From assembly GCA_018257865.1 (NCBI GenBank), contig JAEUBA010000043.1, positions 1 through 64,000 on the forward strand: a DNA stretch of 64,000 bases, in the 5' to 3' direction. Source of the stretch: Stereocaulon alpinum (taxonomy: Eukaryota > Ascomycota > Lecanoromycetes > Lecanorales > Stereocaulaceae). Below the pieces are notes generated by a model. It did not search any database and was not told the DNA's origin. It saw nothing but the letters and a program-made list of their open reading frames with translations. A program made the position numbers and the translations under genes. Below, in pieces: positions 9,546 to 22,644 of the stretch; the first letter of the stretch is position 1; each line of letters opens with the position of its first letter.

Positions 9546-11772
9546 TTAGAGTACCAGAACATCTTGTCCCTCGTCTCCGAGCGTTTCCTTCTCTTTCACC
9601 TTTTCCCATTTCTCAATAAGTCTCTGCATGACAATATACGGCGTCCCCGGCACAAAGTTCAGTCGAACAACATCGTCCGTTGCTTCCGAGGCTCGGGTAA
9701 CGCGCAGAATGTGTCGGCAATGCCACAAGACGTATCGCTTTCTCAACTCATACGATAGTGGAATGGCGTTAATCGATGGCGTAGCCGCAATGAGAGATGT
9801 GTCGAGCATGATATCTCTGGCTGCTTCGCATTTCGCGGGTGGCGTGGTGTTTTGACACGTCTTCACACCGTGATGTTCTAGACATCTAGATGTAGCCAGT
9901 CCAAAGATGACGCATTTTTCGGGATCTTCGAACATAGGGATCCATGGGTTCTTTCCAGAGCACTGCTCTTTCTTGATCTGGAGGCCACGCGGCGTCGCTT
10001 CGTGTTTTTCGGGCCACCATACCGTCAAGCTATGGCCACCCCTCTCTACCCCGGTGTACTCCATTGCTAGCAGCAGTAGCACTGTTGCTTTCTGCATTAT
10101 CTCGGTCTGCGAATCCGTGAGTTCTGAAAGCCATTCCCCAAATTCTTCCTCCGATTTGCCAGGAATATCGGTCACGATTGACTGTATCTTCGTCCATTCC
10201 CCGGGCAGTCCAAGCCTCAGATACTCCAGCACGTCGCCGAAGAAAAGCTCCCGAAGTGGAAGCCGGCGGGCAATACCAGTGCACAAGCTTAGTTCCAGTC
10301 CACAAGGACGATTCAACACTCGGAGATCCGTCGTTCTATCCCAGTCTTGAAAGATCTTCACCTTCAACGACCTTCCGTCATCTTTGGTCTGGGTTCCAGC
10401 GACACCAACCGTGACACCGTGGAATCCAATACCTAGATTAGTCGCTCGGCTCGTCGTTATCCAACCTGGGGCCCTCGTTCCCATCGAGATCAATGCTCCA
10501 CCCGAAAAGGCCTTTTGACACCCCTCGGCCTTAAGCAAACATTTTTTGTTCACGCTAGTCGCACCTATCAGGAGCCGACGATCTGCCTTGTCCAAATCTC
10601 GACTACGCACGGACAGACCCAACTTAGAGGTCCAATGGCAACAAAGTTCTCCGTCTTGAGCCATGTCAAATCCTCCGTCGTTCGATTCGACAGTGACGAT
10701 AGATCCGCCTCCGACACTCAAGAATAGCCCAGCATGATTAACGACATCTTCTACAGAGATGCTGCCGCCCCAAGTGTCCAGCATATCTCCAACACTAGTA
10801 GCTAGGTAGAACGTCTCGGCGGTGTTTCCAAGGAGGTTTTGATCTTGATGAAACACCCAAACCCTTCTCCCGAGCATCTCACCCATGCACTTCAGTTCCA
10901 ATCGCTCGGCGTGAAGCGTGGGCCCGGCAGGTTCGGAACCTAACAGCATAAAGGAATCGATGGGCCGGGATAGAGTAGGTGTGTAGAATTCCCGAGAATG
11001 GCCTCGGGAGTAAGTCACTAATCCAATGGCCGCCATTTGGGTGATCAAGGCGCACAAATGCAAGCATCTTTGAGGACTTAGGGCGTTGCCGAGGCTCCCG
11101 CGGAGATATTGATGTACCATCTCGCCGCATTCCAAGTCCTGAAAAAAATCAGTGCACGTTATCGCAAGAGGCCGAGTCCAGCTGCTTGAATTAGTTTCCG
11201 AAGCAAGAGTACACAGATCCAGTGCTTCACATAGATTCAAGAGCAAGGATACGGCAATTCTCTTCACCATGACAGCGCCATGCCTTGAGCTTGCCTTGAC
11301 AAGGATGGTGAAGCTCTCGCAGCAGCCAGCATCACTGTGGAGGATATGCATGGCATTAAGCACGTTTTCCAATGCATCTAGAATCCCCCGACCGATCTTC
11401 TGGTCCCATATTTCGTAATTGCTTGCACGAGAGATGGAGTCGTAACTTGTATTTGTCTGTAACGTATCTGACAGATTAGAAAAGATGGACTCGCTCTCAA
11501 CATAGCTTGAGACGTTGGATCGGTTCCAGTCAGCGTCGTCGCTCGGGCCAGCGTGCGGGTAGCTAGCTGCCTACGTCGTGATACGTCAATATATTGACCG
11601 GTACGAAGGGGCTAGTAAGTAACGGGAGGAGTGTGTTGTGACCGGCAACTACTGTGCGAAGTGCAGAAGATATATCATAGTAAAGACAACGCTCACCTCG
11701 GCTTTGGAAGTATGAGGATGTGCAGTGGTCGAGATGGGGAAGAAGATCTGAGCCTAGGATGATTAGGCGCAT
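9546..11772 (-). CDS. Conserved hypothetical protein next to, or part of, the NLR gene
   Basis: Two-exon model: exon 1 11772-11697 (ATG 11772), intron 11696-11567 (donor GTGAGC, acceptor GCAG), exon 2 11566-9546; 698 residues. The coding frame is open well upstream of the first in-frame Met of exon 2, so an upstream exon is required. I do not recognise the family. It has helical, Leu/Cys-rich N-terminal parts, a Gly-rich segment (S-V-G-G-G-S) near the middle and a charged C-terminus, with no signal peptide or membrane segment. The start is only 26 bp from the stop of the NACHT-ankyrin gene on the same strand. A competing model splices the NLR directly into this sequence: donor GTACGT at 11819, acceptor CTAG at 11754, 57-bp exon 11753-11697, intron 11696-11571, exon from 11570. 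All joins are then phase 0, which would make this the C-terminal domain of a 2,151-residue NLR. Confidence 0.65.
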
Positions 11773-11798
11773 ACGTCCAATGATAATGTCTATGCTCT

Positions 11799-14700
11799 TT
11801 AGTCTTCAAGTGCACGTACCGAATGAGGTGCACCATATATGATCTTTGCCTGACCTGCTAAAAAGATCACAGAGCCGGGGTTGAGTGCTGCAAACCATGG
11901 GGGAAAGACGCCTCCAATCCCACAACTTTGGATGAGCTTTTGCTCGCGCTGCTCCAATCTACCGAAGAATTCTAGGGGTTCCAAGAACGCATCCGGCAAT
12001 ATGACAGGCGTACTATCTGCTAGAGGATGTTCGGAACTCATTTTGCTGTCTGGAGATCGTTTATCTTGCTCCTCCGCTATTCGAGCAGACAAAGACGGAC
12101 TCGAGCTGTTAAAGACGGCCTCGACAAGCTGGTGTGCGCAGCCTCTCTGATGTGTCAATGCCGGTAGATCGTCCCACGTGCGTTTTGACTGAGGCGGCCA
12201 TGCTTCCGAATTGATCCATTGTAAATTCTCGGATTTCAGCAAAAGGCTCGAGATCTCTCTGGAAGAGAGCCCTTCGTCAATGAGTTCAGCCACCCAAGGG
12301 AATTGACTCTCGACCACATCCAACCGGTGGGCGATCAACAAAGTTACCATGTCGGCCATGTTCTCTACGATGGCCTTGGACAATAACTTCTCTGGCACTG
12401 CAGCGGATTTCATAAGAAGATGCAGCACCCGTTGTTTGAACGACTGGCTGGCCAATTGGAAGGCATTGACATCGCTGGTGGTCCGCTCAGTCGCATCAGC
12501 GCCAGCGTCTAACAAAATCTTAACTATCTCTGTATTGTTGGCCTCAACAGCAAGATGCAATGGTGTTCGTCCATCAAAGGCTGCCGAGTTGGGGCTGACG
12601 CCGAAGGCCAACAATTGCTTTACCAGTAGTACGTGATTGTTTTGCACCGCGAAATGCAAGCCTGTCCTGCCATCAAAAGCTTGACTGAAGATATTGGCAC
12701 CATTCAGGATTAGAAGGGCAGCGATGTCGACATGACCACGTTCGCATGCCCAGTGTAATGGGGTCTTTGCATAGCTATCCACTGCGTTGATATCACAGCC
12801 TACTTCTAGGGCCTTCTTGACCACAGGAGTCAAACCGAAGTAGGCACCGCCGAAGACGGGCCCAAATATCTCGCGACGAGGGAGTTCTTCTGGCGTCGCT
12901 TCCTCGTAGAGCGTCAACCACCGAGATACCGGAGACTCGTCAGTTCCAAAAAGACCGCTGGCTAATTCTGTCAATTCTTCGTCCACTAGCTCCTGACCGA
13001 TATGGAAATGAATCATCCAATTCCTTGCAGCATAGCCGGTGAAGCAATGGCCTAATTCCTCTAGGTCTCCAGGTTGGGCTTTTGCTGTCAGAGTTCGGTA
13101 GATCACGGCCACGCAACTTCGCGCCAGGTCTGCATTCGCTTGCTTGAAATCGATTGCTGTGAGCTTTGAACGTCCAGAGCCTTCCGGGTGGAGAAGATAT
13201 TCTCTTGCGGACCCATGGACGCAAGTGACATAATTATTGTTATTAATGACCAGTGGATTCAGTGCCGATATCTTGAGTTCGAGGCGATGCATAGAATCGT
13301 CGTCAACGTCGCCAATTCGCTCTAGTGACAGCGTTTGTGGTGACACTCCCCGAAGCGCTTCCACAAGCACTGATAGATGCATAGGCTCTCGCTGAACAGC
13401 GAGAAGAGACAAGATCTGTCTGAGTTCTGATATCTCATTCAGCGTTCCAGCTTGTTCGATCTCATCGACCAGTTTGTCATAAAGTAGTTTGAGCTCCCGA
13501 GGCAAGCGGTCCAAACGGTCGACAACCTGCGAAAGTGGCGCACCGTCGCGAACCAATCCTGAGATACCATTCATCGCAAGAGAAGCCCACAGGAACGAGC
13601 CTGCGGCATGTTTCACGACTAGATCCGCAGCTGGTTGTAACATCGTAGTCGGTAGGTCACGGTAATTTGTGGCATTGAGTGCTTCGACGTAATGTAAGAC
13701 ATACCTTTCGATGTCCCAACGCGAATCTACACCTCCCAGGGTGACATTTTGCCGCTCACCAAAATGGAAAAGATCAGAGGTGATTCGACTTGTCACAATG
13801 CAGCCCAGGTTTGGAATGTCTTCTAGTTGAGACGAAAGCGTGATTAAATTTCGCCTCTCAGCTGGATCCAATTCGTCAAAGCCATCGATTATGATAACGA
13901 AACTCGTTTCCCGTTCTTGCGCAATTACATCGGAGAAGATCCTTGTTAGCACGTCCAAAGAGACAATGGATTCTTGCCCCGGTGTTCGAAAATGTTTAAT
14001 CGCATGCTTAATAGGGTAGCCAGGATCTTTGAGAAGTTGGTGGAGAAGAGATGCCATTATGTTCTCGCACGTGTCGCCAGAGGATCCTATCCTAACGAAG
14101 TAGTAAAGGACCCTAGTAGCTCGAGGCTGAAGAGCTTTTGGCATCTGCCGCACCAGATGCTTTGCCAGGACGGACTTGCCAGTTCCGGGTCCTCCCTGGA
14201 CGAGGAGGATGCCGCAGGGTTTGGTTAACCAGCTTTTACCGGACACAGTGTGAAATATCCACTCGCAAGTTGTTTCGAGAGGTTCGAATATGGAAGCAAA
14301 TCTCTTCTCGTAGTCAACTTGCCACAGTGCGCGAAGAATTTTTTCTTTTTCCCTCTGACCAACATCTCGCCCGTAACGATCGAGACTTTGGCTGACCGAG
14401 TCCCGAATGCAGACGTAGGCTGGGTCATCCGCGTCGACGAAGATCGGCAGTCCGAGATGGCTTTTTCCCTTGGCAAGGAATATCGTCTCGCGCTCCTCCC
14501 AACCCAAGCGTGAGGACTTGGCAGAGACCAGGATGGTCTTTTCCTGTGTTCGTGATACTCGAGTAGGCTCTGATTCGGCAATGCTACAACCCTCCAGTTT
14601 CCCTAGCCTTTTAAAATCTGCCGAGATCTGACGTATCTCGTCGAATGACTCGGCCACATTTAAGGTCTCAATACGTTTGATTCCTGTGGTACATTGAATG

Positions 14701-16297
14701 ATGCCGGTCCAGCGATGCGCGAAGCTAGGGTCGTTGTTATCGTGTGGCACTCCTAAGAAGATGACGCTTATCACTGCTTGCAACAGCTCCCGCATCTCAG
14801 AGCTGAGTTGCTCGGATTCACGGAGACGAAGAAGAGCCTACAAGTTGTCAGTGATAGGCTGTGATATGACCCTGAAGATTATCAAACCTTCTTGACTAAG
14901 AGACCTCCAAAGCTATATCCGATGAATAACAAAGGCCGCTGTTTTTCTCGCCTTAGCTACTGCTGTTCTTACAATTCGGCGATACGTACTGCAGTATCCT
15001 GAATTCCTACCCTGGCGTCGATGATACTGTTGACGAGATCCTTCGCCAATTTGTCTAAATCGAACATCTTTTGATGAAGGATTGCCTCGGTTCGATATCC
15101 ATAGCTCATCACCCGAGAACTGGCAACGTCGACCTGAAGCATATCACGGAGCCACATGTTTTGAGGAGATCCGTTGATCCACGATCTTACCGGTGAGCCC
15201 CCAAGACCATGGACAGCGATAATATCCAATTCGGCGTTTGAGTAATCGTTCGGTTGTTCCATGGATCCAGCCATTTCCAAAAGACCCATTGATGTTGTTC
15301 CCTTTTTGGAAGCAATGCAAGGAATCCATTGGGATAGAGTCTCCTGAAACGGTGAAGCCGACAAAGGGGTAGGAATTTCGTTCGGCTGATCGTCCGCTAG
15401 CAGTGAGGTCTTACGGAAGTGGTGAAGAAGATTGGATACTTTCTTATAGTTGATATCATCGTGACCTTTGAATTTGCAAAGTTGATTATGGATGGCGTCT
15501 AAGCTGACACAGACCTCGGATTTGAAGTTAAGAACAACCGACGATCTTTCGGCGAGGATGCCGAAGTGCTTGCTAGGCCGGGTTTCGTAGAATGAACCGA
15601 TCAACAGTGACTCCGCCGCCAAGTGAGTAAACATTCGATTGATTTCGTACATTTGGCTCGAATCACGTTGCATATCGCGGAGCAGGTTTGTGTTGACCTG
15701 CGGCACGCCTGGAAACACGCGCATAATCTTCGCCAGAGTGGAGGTCAAATCCACCGACGAGCTACCTTGGTGCGGGGTGCCGAGGAATAATATGCCGGAC
15801 GTGTATTTATACACATTGAAGAATTGCGAGGATGAGTAGGCTTCGATCAGCAGGCGTTTGACGAGGAGTCCGCCAATGCTGTGACAGATGAAGATCCGCC
15901 TTCGCGTTGTCGCTAGTTCACGACTATGCTCCTCAAGTTGCCAGCATAGTTCTCTTGCATTGTCAGAGAGAGACGTTGGAACCTTTGCAAGCAGATCGGC
16001 AGAATAGCCATAGGAGAATACTCGGCAGTAGGGAAAGTCCAAAGGGAGGAGATCACGAAGCCAACAACAGCCGGTCTGAGCGTCCGTGAAACTCCTAAGT
16101 GGATGTCCACCCATGCCGTGCACGGCGACGAAATCAATGTCGGGATGATCGATATCAGCCCCATCATAAAGAAGTTGCAGGCCATGATCTGGACCGTCCG
16201 TAGAGCTTCGTGCCAGTCTCCCTTGGTCGATGGTCGGTTCTTCGAGTTCAGGACACTCCTTCTTCCTTCGAGACAAGAGAGCCTTGAACGAACTCAT
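11799..16297 (-). CDS. NLR-like protein: two SesB-type hydrolase domains + NACHT + ankyrin repeats
   Basis: Model: exons 16297-15011, 14956-14888 and 14837-11799; introns of 54 bp (14 short of the apparent stop at 14969) and 50 bp (branch-like CTGAC); 1,464 residues. Domain 1 (about 53-290) is an alpha/beta hydrolase: A-V-H-G-M-G-G, nucleophile in C-H-S140-I-G-G, F-L-G-T-P-H, His270 in D-A-I-H. Domain 2 (about 356-600) repeats the pattern: A-V-H-G-L-G-G, G-Y-S444-F-G-G supplied by the 69-bp middle exon, F-L-G-V-P-H, His579. A NACHT-type NTPase follows: P-loop G-G-P-G-T-G-K-S at 667-674, Walker B I-I-I-D-G-F-D-E-L near 767, T-S-R sensor. About four ankyrin repeats lie at 1116-1266 (T-P-L-H-W-A, T-P-L-H-L-A). 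Fungal NLRs with SesB-like effector domains act in non-self recognition and programmed cell death; nucleotide-driven activation of the hydrolases is inferred. All introns are phase 0 and no RIP damage is visible. Confidence 0.85.
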
Positions 16298-17438
16298 GTT
16301 TGCGAGGGCGCAGGTGCGGTAGCTGGGCAGGTTCTATATTCGGCGAGACAATTTGGTTGCAGTGTGCGTCGTAGATGTAGCACCGAAGGTTGAGACCAGA
16401 GGTGGCTGCAATGTCCACCGTTGTCTAAATCAAGAAGTTGCCCGCCGTCGAGCGTTACGCAGATGTGCAAAGGGTATTAGTTGGGCGCGAAAGATGCATG
16501 TTCGGACGATTCGATGAAAGCCTGGAAGACGAAGTGGGGGCCTCTTCGGCCAGTAATTCTCTAGAACTAGCGGAACCTCCCCACTGCAGGGTCCCGATTA
16601 CAATAATGGCCCGCGCAAGCACTAATGCAAGCCAAGCTGCGCTATTTCTCCGCTATTCCTCATGCAATTCTGTCAAGTAAAGCCGCAGAAGACGTGTCTT
16701 GTTGCCGCTATCTATGTCGCCGTTAATGTCGCTGTCGCTGGGATGAAGGTTGCCTGCCCCTAGGGTCTCCGCCCTTAGGTAACAATATGGCGGCGGGAAT
16801 AGCATTATATATGGCACTAATCTAGTGATACAATTAGGGGACTAAAGATCTCGCACTCTTTCCCACCAAAACTATCACTTTACGCACTTGTATCGTTACT
16901 GATTTTTGACCAAAATTTAGGATCAAAATTTCTATAGACTTAGAATATTAGTAGGGGTAACTTTTTTACGACTTCAGAATTATTAATAAGGGTTATGATA
17001 GTGCAGACTTATACCGCTGTAATTATGGAATAAGTTGAGATACTGAGGATTTACCGCTAGAATCAGCGAAATTCTCTTCTATATCTACTTGATATCTATT
17101 GCTGCATATTTTGACTACCTCCCCCGGAAATCTAAAGAGTACGAAATATAGATCTATCAGATTTCTAAACGACTAGAAATTTTTAGAAAATTCTGGGTCG
17201 GGGGTAAAAAGGTATATCCCCTACGAAGAATGTCGGTTTTGGTGTAAAAGTGGGAGGGTGCGAAAACTAAAGTCCTAGTACAGTACATACTGCCGCCCAA
17301 TGGGTTCCTGGCGCTCTCTACTACCCCGTACTGCATATATAGCTCCGCCCTCGGATCATTGATCCATAACGAGCACAATACTCTCTTCCTTTGCAAACCA
17401 CCCCAAGCAGCCTTCTCGCGTCTACTACTATTATATAC
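16298..17438. other. NLR upstream region and AT-rich spacer
   Basis: 16298-16840 is the probable promoter and 5' region of the minus-strand NLR gene. 16840-17160 is AT-rich with partial CpA loss, suggesting mild RIP spill-over or an old repeat. A 79-codon minus-strand frame at 17157-17396 has no recognisable motif. The target duplication of the Copia element, TATAC, is at 17434-17438. Confidence 0.5.
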
Positions 17439-17648
17439 TATCGGTAGAACCTAGCTGCTAGCCTAGGTAGTACTAATTAGTAGGTAGCTTGATCCCCTAT
17501 TACCTACCCCGGATAACCTGATTCGCAGGGTGTCTATTAGGCTTAGTAAACTAGGGATTGATTAAATCTAGCTAGCTAAGCTATAGTATTTTATCTAGGA
17601 GTTAGCGCTAAGCCGCTAGTTACGGAGCGGAGCGACGTTATTCTAACA
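17439..17648 (-). repeat. Copia copy 1, left LTR
   Basis: 210 bp, pairing with 22645-22854. Judged against the other two LTRs it carries about 12 private C-to-T or G-to-A changes (for example TTATTCTAACA where the others have TTATTCCGACA), so it is the most RIP-damaged LTR. Confidence 0.9.
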
Positions 17649-20600
17649 CTAGTAAAAGTTTTAGAAAGTCGAAAAAATAGTGCTAATTAACGCCAAATCT
17701 AGTAATTAGCTAGTATAGAAACAGGCCTGTAAGGCTAAGTAATATTATAATCTAATTAGTTAGATTACAGCTTCTCTTTCTACCTAAGCGTTTATTTTTA
17801 ACTCGATAGTATTACTATCTACTAATTACTTTAACGCCTAGCAGTAGCGCTCCTTAGTTATAGCGTCTGCTAGGTTATAATTACTATTAATCTACCGCAC
17901 CTTATTAATTTCCCTTCTCTTATAGGACTGCCGTAGTCCTATTATATTAATTATTAGGCGTTTCTTAGCGGTAGTACTGAGGCGTATAATATAGTCGTAT
18001 AGGGAGTAGGAGTTAGTATATAGAATTAGTAGTATCTTCGCCTAAGTAATACCCTTAATAGTAGATTATAGGGTAGTAGTAATATTAAACCCTACTACTA
18101 TTATATATAGCTCTAAAGCTAGCACTGATTTTATAACTCTCTTATATTTAGTACTACTCCAGTAGATAATATTACTGCTAATATTAATAGTCGATTTATT
18201 AAGCTGTTGCTCGTTAGTAAGGATAATAACGTACCTAATCTAGGAGCTGAGGTTAGCGTTATTAGCGAAGGCGGTATTAATAAAGACTAGTAGTTTTAGC
18301 TTCTTTAGAGCAAGCTTAATAAATTATAGGCCTTAGCGGTGGTTCTCCTTTTACTAATTTAGCTATTTATTTAACTAATCAGCGTCTTCTTTCGCTGGCT
18401 GAGTAATTTGGGCTGCTTTAGACAGTGCGAAGGCTATCTCTAGTTAATATATAGAGGCTATATAGGCGCCTCAAGCCCTTTCCTTAATATATTACGATTT
18501 AATATCGCTGGCGGTGGTAGTATCGATCGTATTAATCTTGCTATATTACTGTTACTGCGAGAGCTTCAGAATATCGCTGTTACCGGAAAAAGTTTTATTA
18601 GAAATAGTAGTGCTATTAAATCGGAGGTCTTTTTCTTTATCCAACTTCTTAATTAGCTTTGCTAGGAAGCTTATATCGAGGCGTACTTACTCTTCTAGCT
18701 CTAAGTATTCGGCTATTCCGCAAAATAGGGAGTCGTTAGTTTATAGGCTAATAATTGCCTGCTTGGAGTATATAAGGCAGGGATTAAATAAGGAGACGGT
18801 AAGGCTTAGCTTACTAGTATAGTAGTTATAGTAGGTCTTAAACTAATACGTCCCTACTTCTAGGACGCTATATAGTAGGCGGACTACTTTTAGTATATTA
18901 TCTCCTAGATTAGTACCTTGCGGTAGCTTTATATAGACTAGGCGGCTTAGTACTAAAGTTAACTATATATAAGCTTATAAGATATCGCGTATATAGAGGT
19001 CTTATAGTAGAATTGCGGTAAGGCAGATAATAAGGCGTTAGCTAGCGCGTTAAATTATTAGCGACTGCGTTAGTACCTCCTTCTTACCTTTATCATTATA
19101 GGCTTAGACGACTAGTCTAGACTTTTCGAATAGTATAGCACTATCCTACTTAATATTATCGACGAATCAGCAGCTAAAGATACGGGTATTTAGCGGTATA
19201 TCATACTTACTAATAACCTTAAAGACTCCTTTAATAATAAGGCCGTTAATTTCTTTTCAGCGGGAGTTAATAAATAGGCTATTTAGTAAGCGAATAGCGC
19301 CTTCTAACCGGAGCTTTATTAATAGCTTAATATCTAATTACTCCTTATTAGTAAGGTAGGCGTAGTAGATAGGTAGGTATCGCTATCGCTACGGATTCTA
19401 GCGCGTAGTAGTAACTTCTTCGGTCGGTAGGTCCGCTTATCGCTACGGATTCTAGCGTATAGCGGTAGCTTCTTCGGTAGGTAGGTCTACTTAAGTTATA
19501 GGAGGCGCTTTATTAGTTAATTCGACTAAGTAAGGCTTAACTAATATAATTCGAAAGGTTGTAGGGCTGCTACTAAGTTTAACTGTATAGGCTTAGTCGT
19601 CTATAGCGAGTAGTTAGTAGGGCCCTTTCTATCCTTTACCTTTTCGCTATACTAGGACGTTGCTGCTAATAGGAGTATCTAGAATTACGTCGCTTTATAG
19701 ACCGTTGCGGTAGCGTAAGGCTTTAGTAATATCTCTCTTTACTAGTAATTCTAATACTTCTTTTATTACGCGTTTAATAGCCTTACCTCGTTCCGTAATT
19801 AATAGGTGTATAGGGTCTAATTTAGTAAGCTTTAGAAATATACTAAATAGAAGTAGTATAGGAGTTAGCCTATTAGGTCCGGCTATATTATTAATTACCT
19901 TAATAGCGATTTATAAGACGAATTACTTACCTAGCAGTAGTAGGTCTTTTCGGATAATATTATAAGCACGCCTAAGAGGTGCGTAGTAGTATTTAACTAG
20001 ACTAATTAAGTAGTATACTTTAACTAGGACGTATTTTAACTTAATTGCTATTCCCTTTACCTTAGAGGCGAATTCGGTGCTAATAAATTGCTTGCTAGCG
20101 TTATAGACTAGCAGGTCCGGTGGTCTAATATAAGTATTAATCTAGCAGGCCCTTAGCGTATCCTAGACCGTCTCCGCTAAAATATCCTTTAGAAAGCGGG
20201 CGGTTTAGAAGCGTATAGCCTCGTCGACTATATATAGGACTAAGGCGGTAGGGCTATCTAGATATATAATATTAATTATTACTGAATAATTAAATTATAG
20301 GTCGTTTTTAATAGTGAATTTAAACCTTCCTAGTAATCTTCCGTGTTTCTAGTAAGTTGAGTAGAACTTACCTAGTTAATAAATAGCTTCCTAGTCGAAG
20401 TAGTAGCCGGATCATTTTAGTAAGCGTGCTAGGCGTGTTGTTAATAGGTGCCCGAAGCGGCGGTATAGGCGTCTAAGGTCTTACTCTAATAATTAGCTGC
20501 TTGCAACGCCGTTATTAGTATAGGCGTTGATACAGGCGTTTACTAGCGACGTTCCCTATATAAGGAATAGGTGACTGTATAGCCTTATAATAGGGACTTA

Positions 20601-22644
20601 TCTATTACTACTAACTAGGTAATTAGTAAGGTTATTGAAATAAAAACCTACCTGGTCGAGGTCTCGTAGGCAGAGAAGGAATAGCGTGTCAGCGTTAATA
20701 ATATAGAATTCGATAATACTAATTAGTGAATCGACGGTAATAGTACCTTTTAATAAGGCGTCGCTAATACCGAATTTAAACCTAGCGCTGCTAGCCTTAT
20801 CGGTGTTAATATTAACGTCTTACTTACGCCGCAGTGCTAAATATTAATTATAGCCTATTAAGGAGTTGTAGGTAGCGCCTGTATTGATTATAAGGCTATA
20901 GAAGTAGCTATCGCCGTATCTTTTAGCGGGGCGGTAAGTTGCTTCTCCCTAGATATTAATATTAATATTATCCTAGATGGATAGTGCCTTAGTAACGGTA
21001 TATAAAGTCGCTTGATTAGCTAGCTTTTGGTATACAGCCTTGCTATTAATTGCACCTATTAATGTTAGAAATACCTTACCGTTACCTTAATTAGATAGAT
21101 CGTTAGCGGTATCCTCCTTAGTAGTACTACCTTCGCTATCGCCTTCCTTTTCGCCTTCGGCGTCGGTAATATATTGCTTAATACTACGTTAACATTCTTC
21201 CTTAGGGTAATTAGTTAACCAGCAACCTTCCTTTTTATAGATAAAACATCGCTTTTTATTCGTTAAATTACGGTTAAGACTGCGGCTGGAATTATTAGAG
21301 TTGTATCTCAGCTTACTTAGATATCTAGATCTGCTATAACTACTAGATTTACGGTTACGGTAGCGGCGATCTATATATATTATTTCGCTTAGCGATAGAA
21401 GGCTGCGACGGTTTTATAAGGCTATAGATAAACGGAGGTCTTAGATAAGGTTTTATATAGTATCTGGTAGCTTTCGGTAGACGATCTTATAGGTAGGTAT
21501 AGACTTATAAGTAGTAATTATCTTTTAGTAGATAAAGCTATCCCTATAAAGGCTTTCGTCTAGGCTATATTATAGCTTTCTTAGTTTCGATATTATAGTA
21601 TCTAGGTACTCTATTAGGGTCTTATCTTTATTATAGTTAATAAATAGTTATAAGGATACGCTATTCTATTTATTAAAGTAGGCGATCTAGTATTCTCTTC
21701 CTTTAAAGTTTCCTTTAAAGGTAAGCTATAGCGAGTTTAGGTTTATTACTAAAAAGGAGGACTAGTTACTAAAGTAGAAATTAAGTGCGTCGCCGCTAAG
21801 TATATACCGAAGAGCTATATAGAGCCTAGTTAATAGTATCCTAGCGTTAGAAGCGGTGGCTAAGAATATATTTAGCTTATAGTTAAAGGAGTCGCTTCTT
21901 CTATTATACTTTATTTCTTCTATATAGAGCTTAGTTAACGCAGTAAGCTTTCGGGAAAGGCCTTGCTCCTAGTAATTAGCGATAGCGTTATAGATTTTAA
22001 CGCCGTTAATTAGGGTAGTCCTAGTCGGTGTTTTAATTTTAAATAAGGTAGGCGTGCTAGGTATATTAGAGTTACCTAAGGCGGGCGTACTAAGCGTATT
22101 AAAGTTATTTCCTAGGGTAGGTATACTAGGCGTATTAGAGTTACTAGCGGCGTTAATATAGGAGGACTTTTTCTTTAGCTTTTATATATTAGTAGGCTAT
22201 TTAGGGAAGGTCGGTTAGTCTATTAGCCTTACTATATACTTATAGATAGGGGTCCTATCCTTAGGTATATAGACGCCGCGGTCGTAAAATAGGTTCCTAA
22301 GGTCTTATATTAGGCCTTTATCTACCTTCTTAAATAAGGTCTCGTCCTAATTATCGAAGCCTTAGATAAAGCTAATCTATAGGTCTTACCCTTCTTCTTC
22401 GTATATTTAGTAGTAATTTATTATTTGCTTAACGAATATTACTAGGGCGGTAGCTAAGGATTTTATAGGGTCTTTAAGGATAATTCTAAATAGTATTATA
22501 GTCCCCTTATCCTCTTTAGTAGCTAGTACAGCTAGTAGTATAGTTAGCTGCGATATTATTAATATAGGAGTTATAGTTAAGGGTTGGTATTAAGGTGAAA
22601 TTTTCTCTTTTTACCTTACTAATCTAAGGTTGATAACTAATTAG

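Noticed and set aside
14969..16297. Stand-alone 442-residue double hydrolase ending at 14969
   Set aside because: It would end in the middle of the second hydrolase domain, before the nucleophile motif. The apparent stop lies inside a 54-bp intron.
18514..18822. 102-codon plus-strand ORF inside the Copia element
   Set aside because: The coding strand of the element is minus; this is a chance frame in RIP-mutated DNA.
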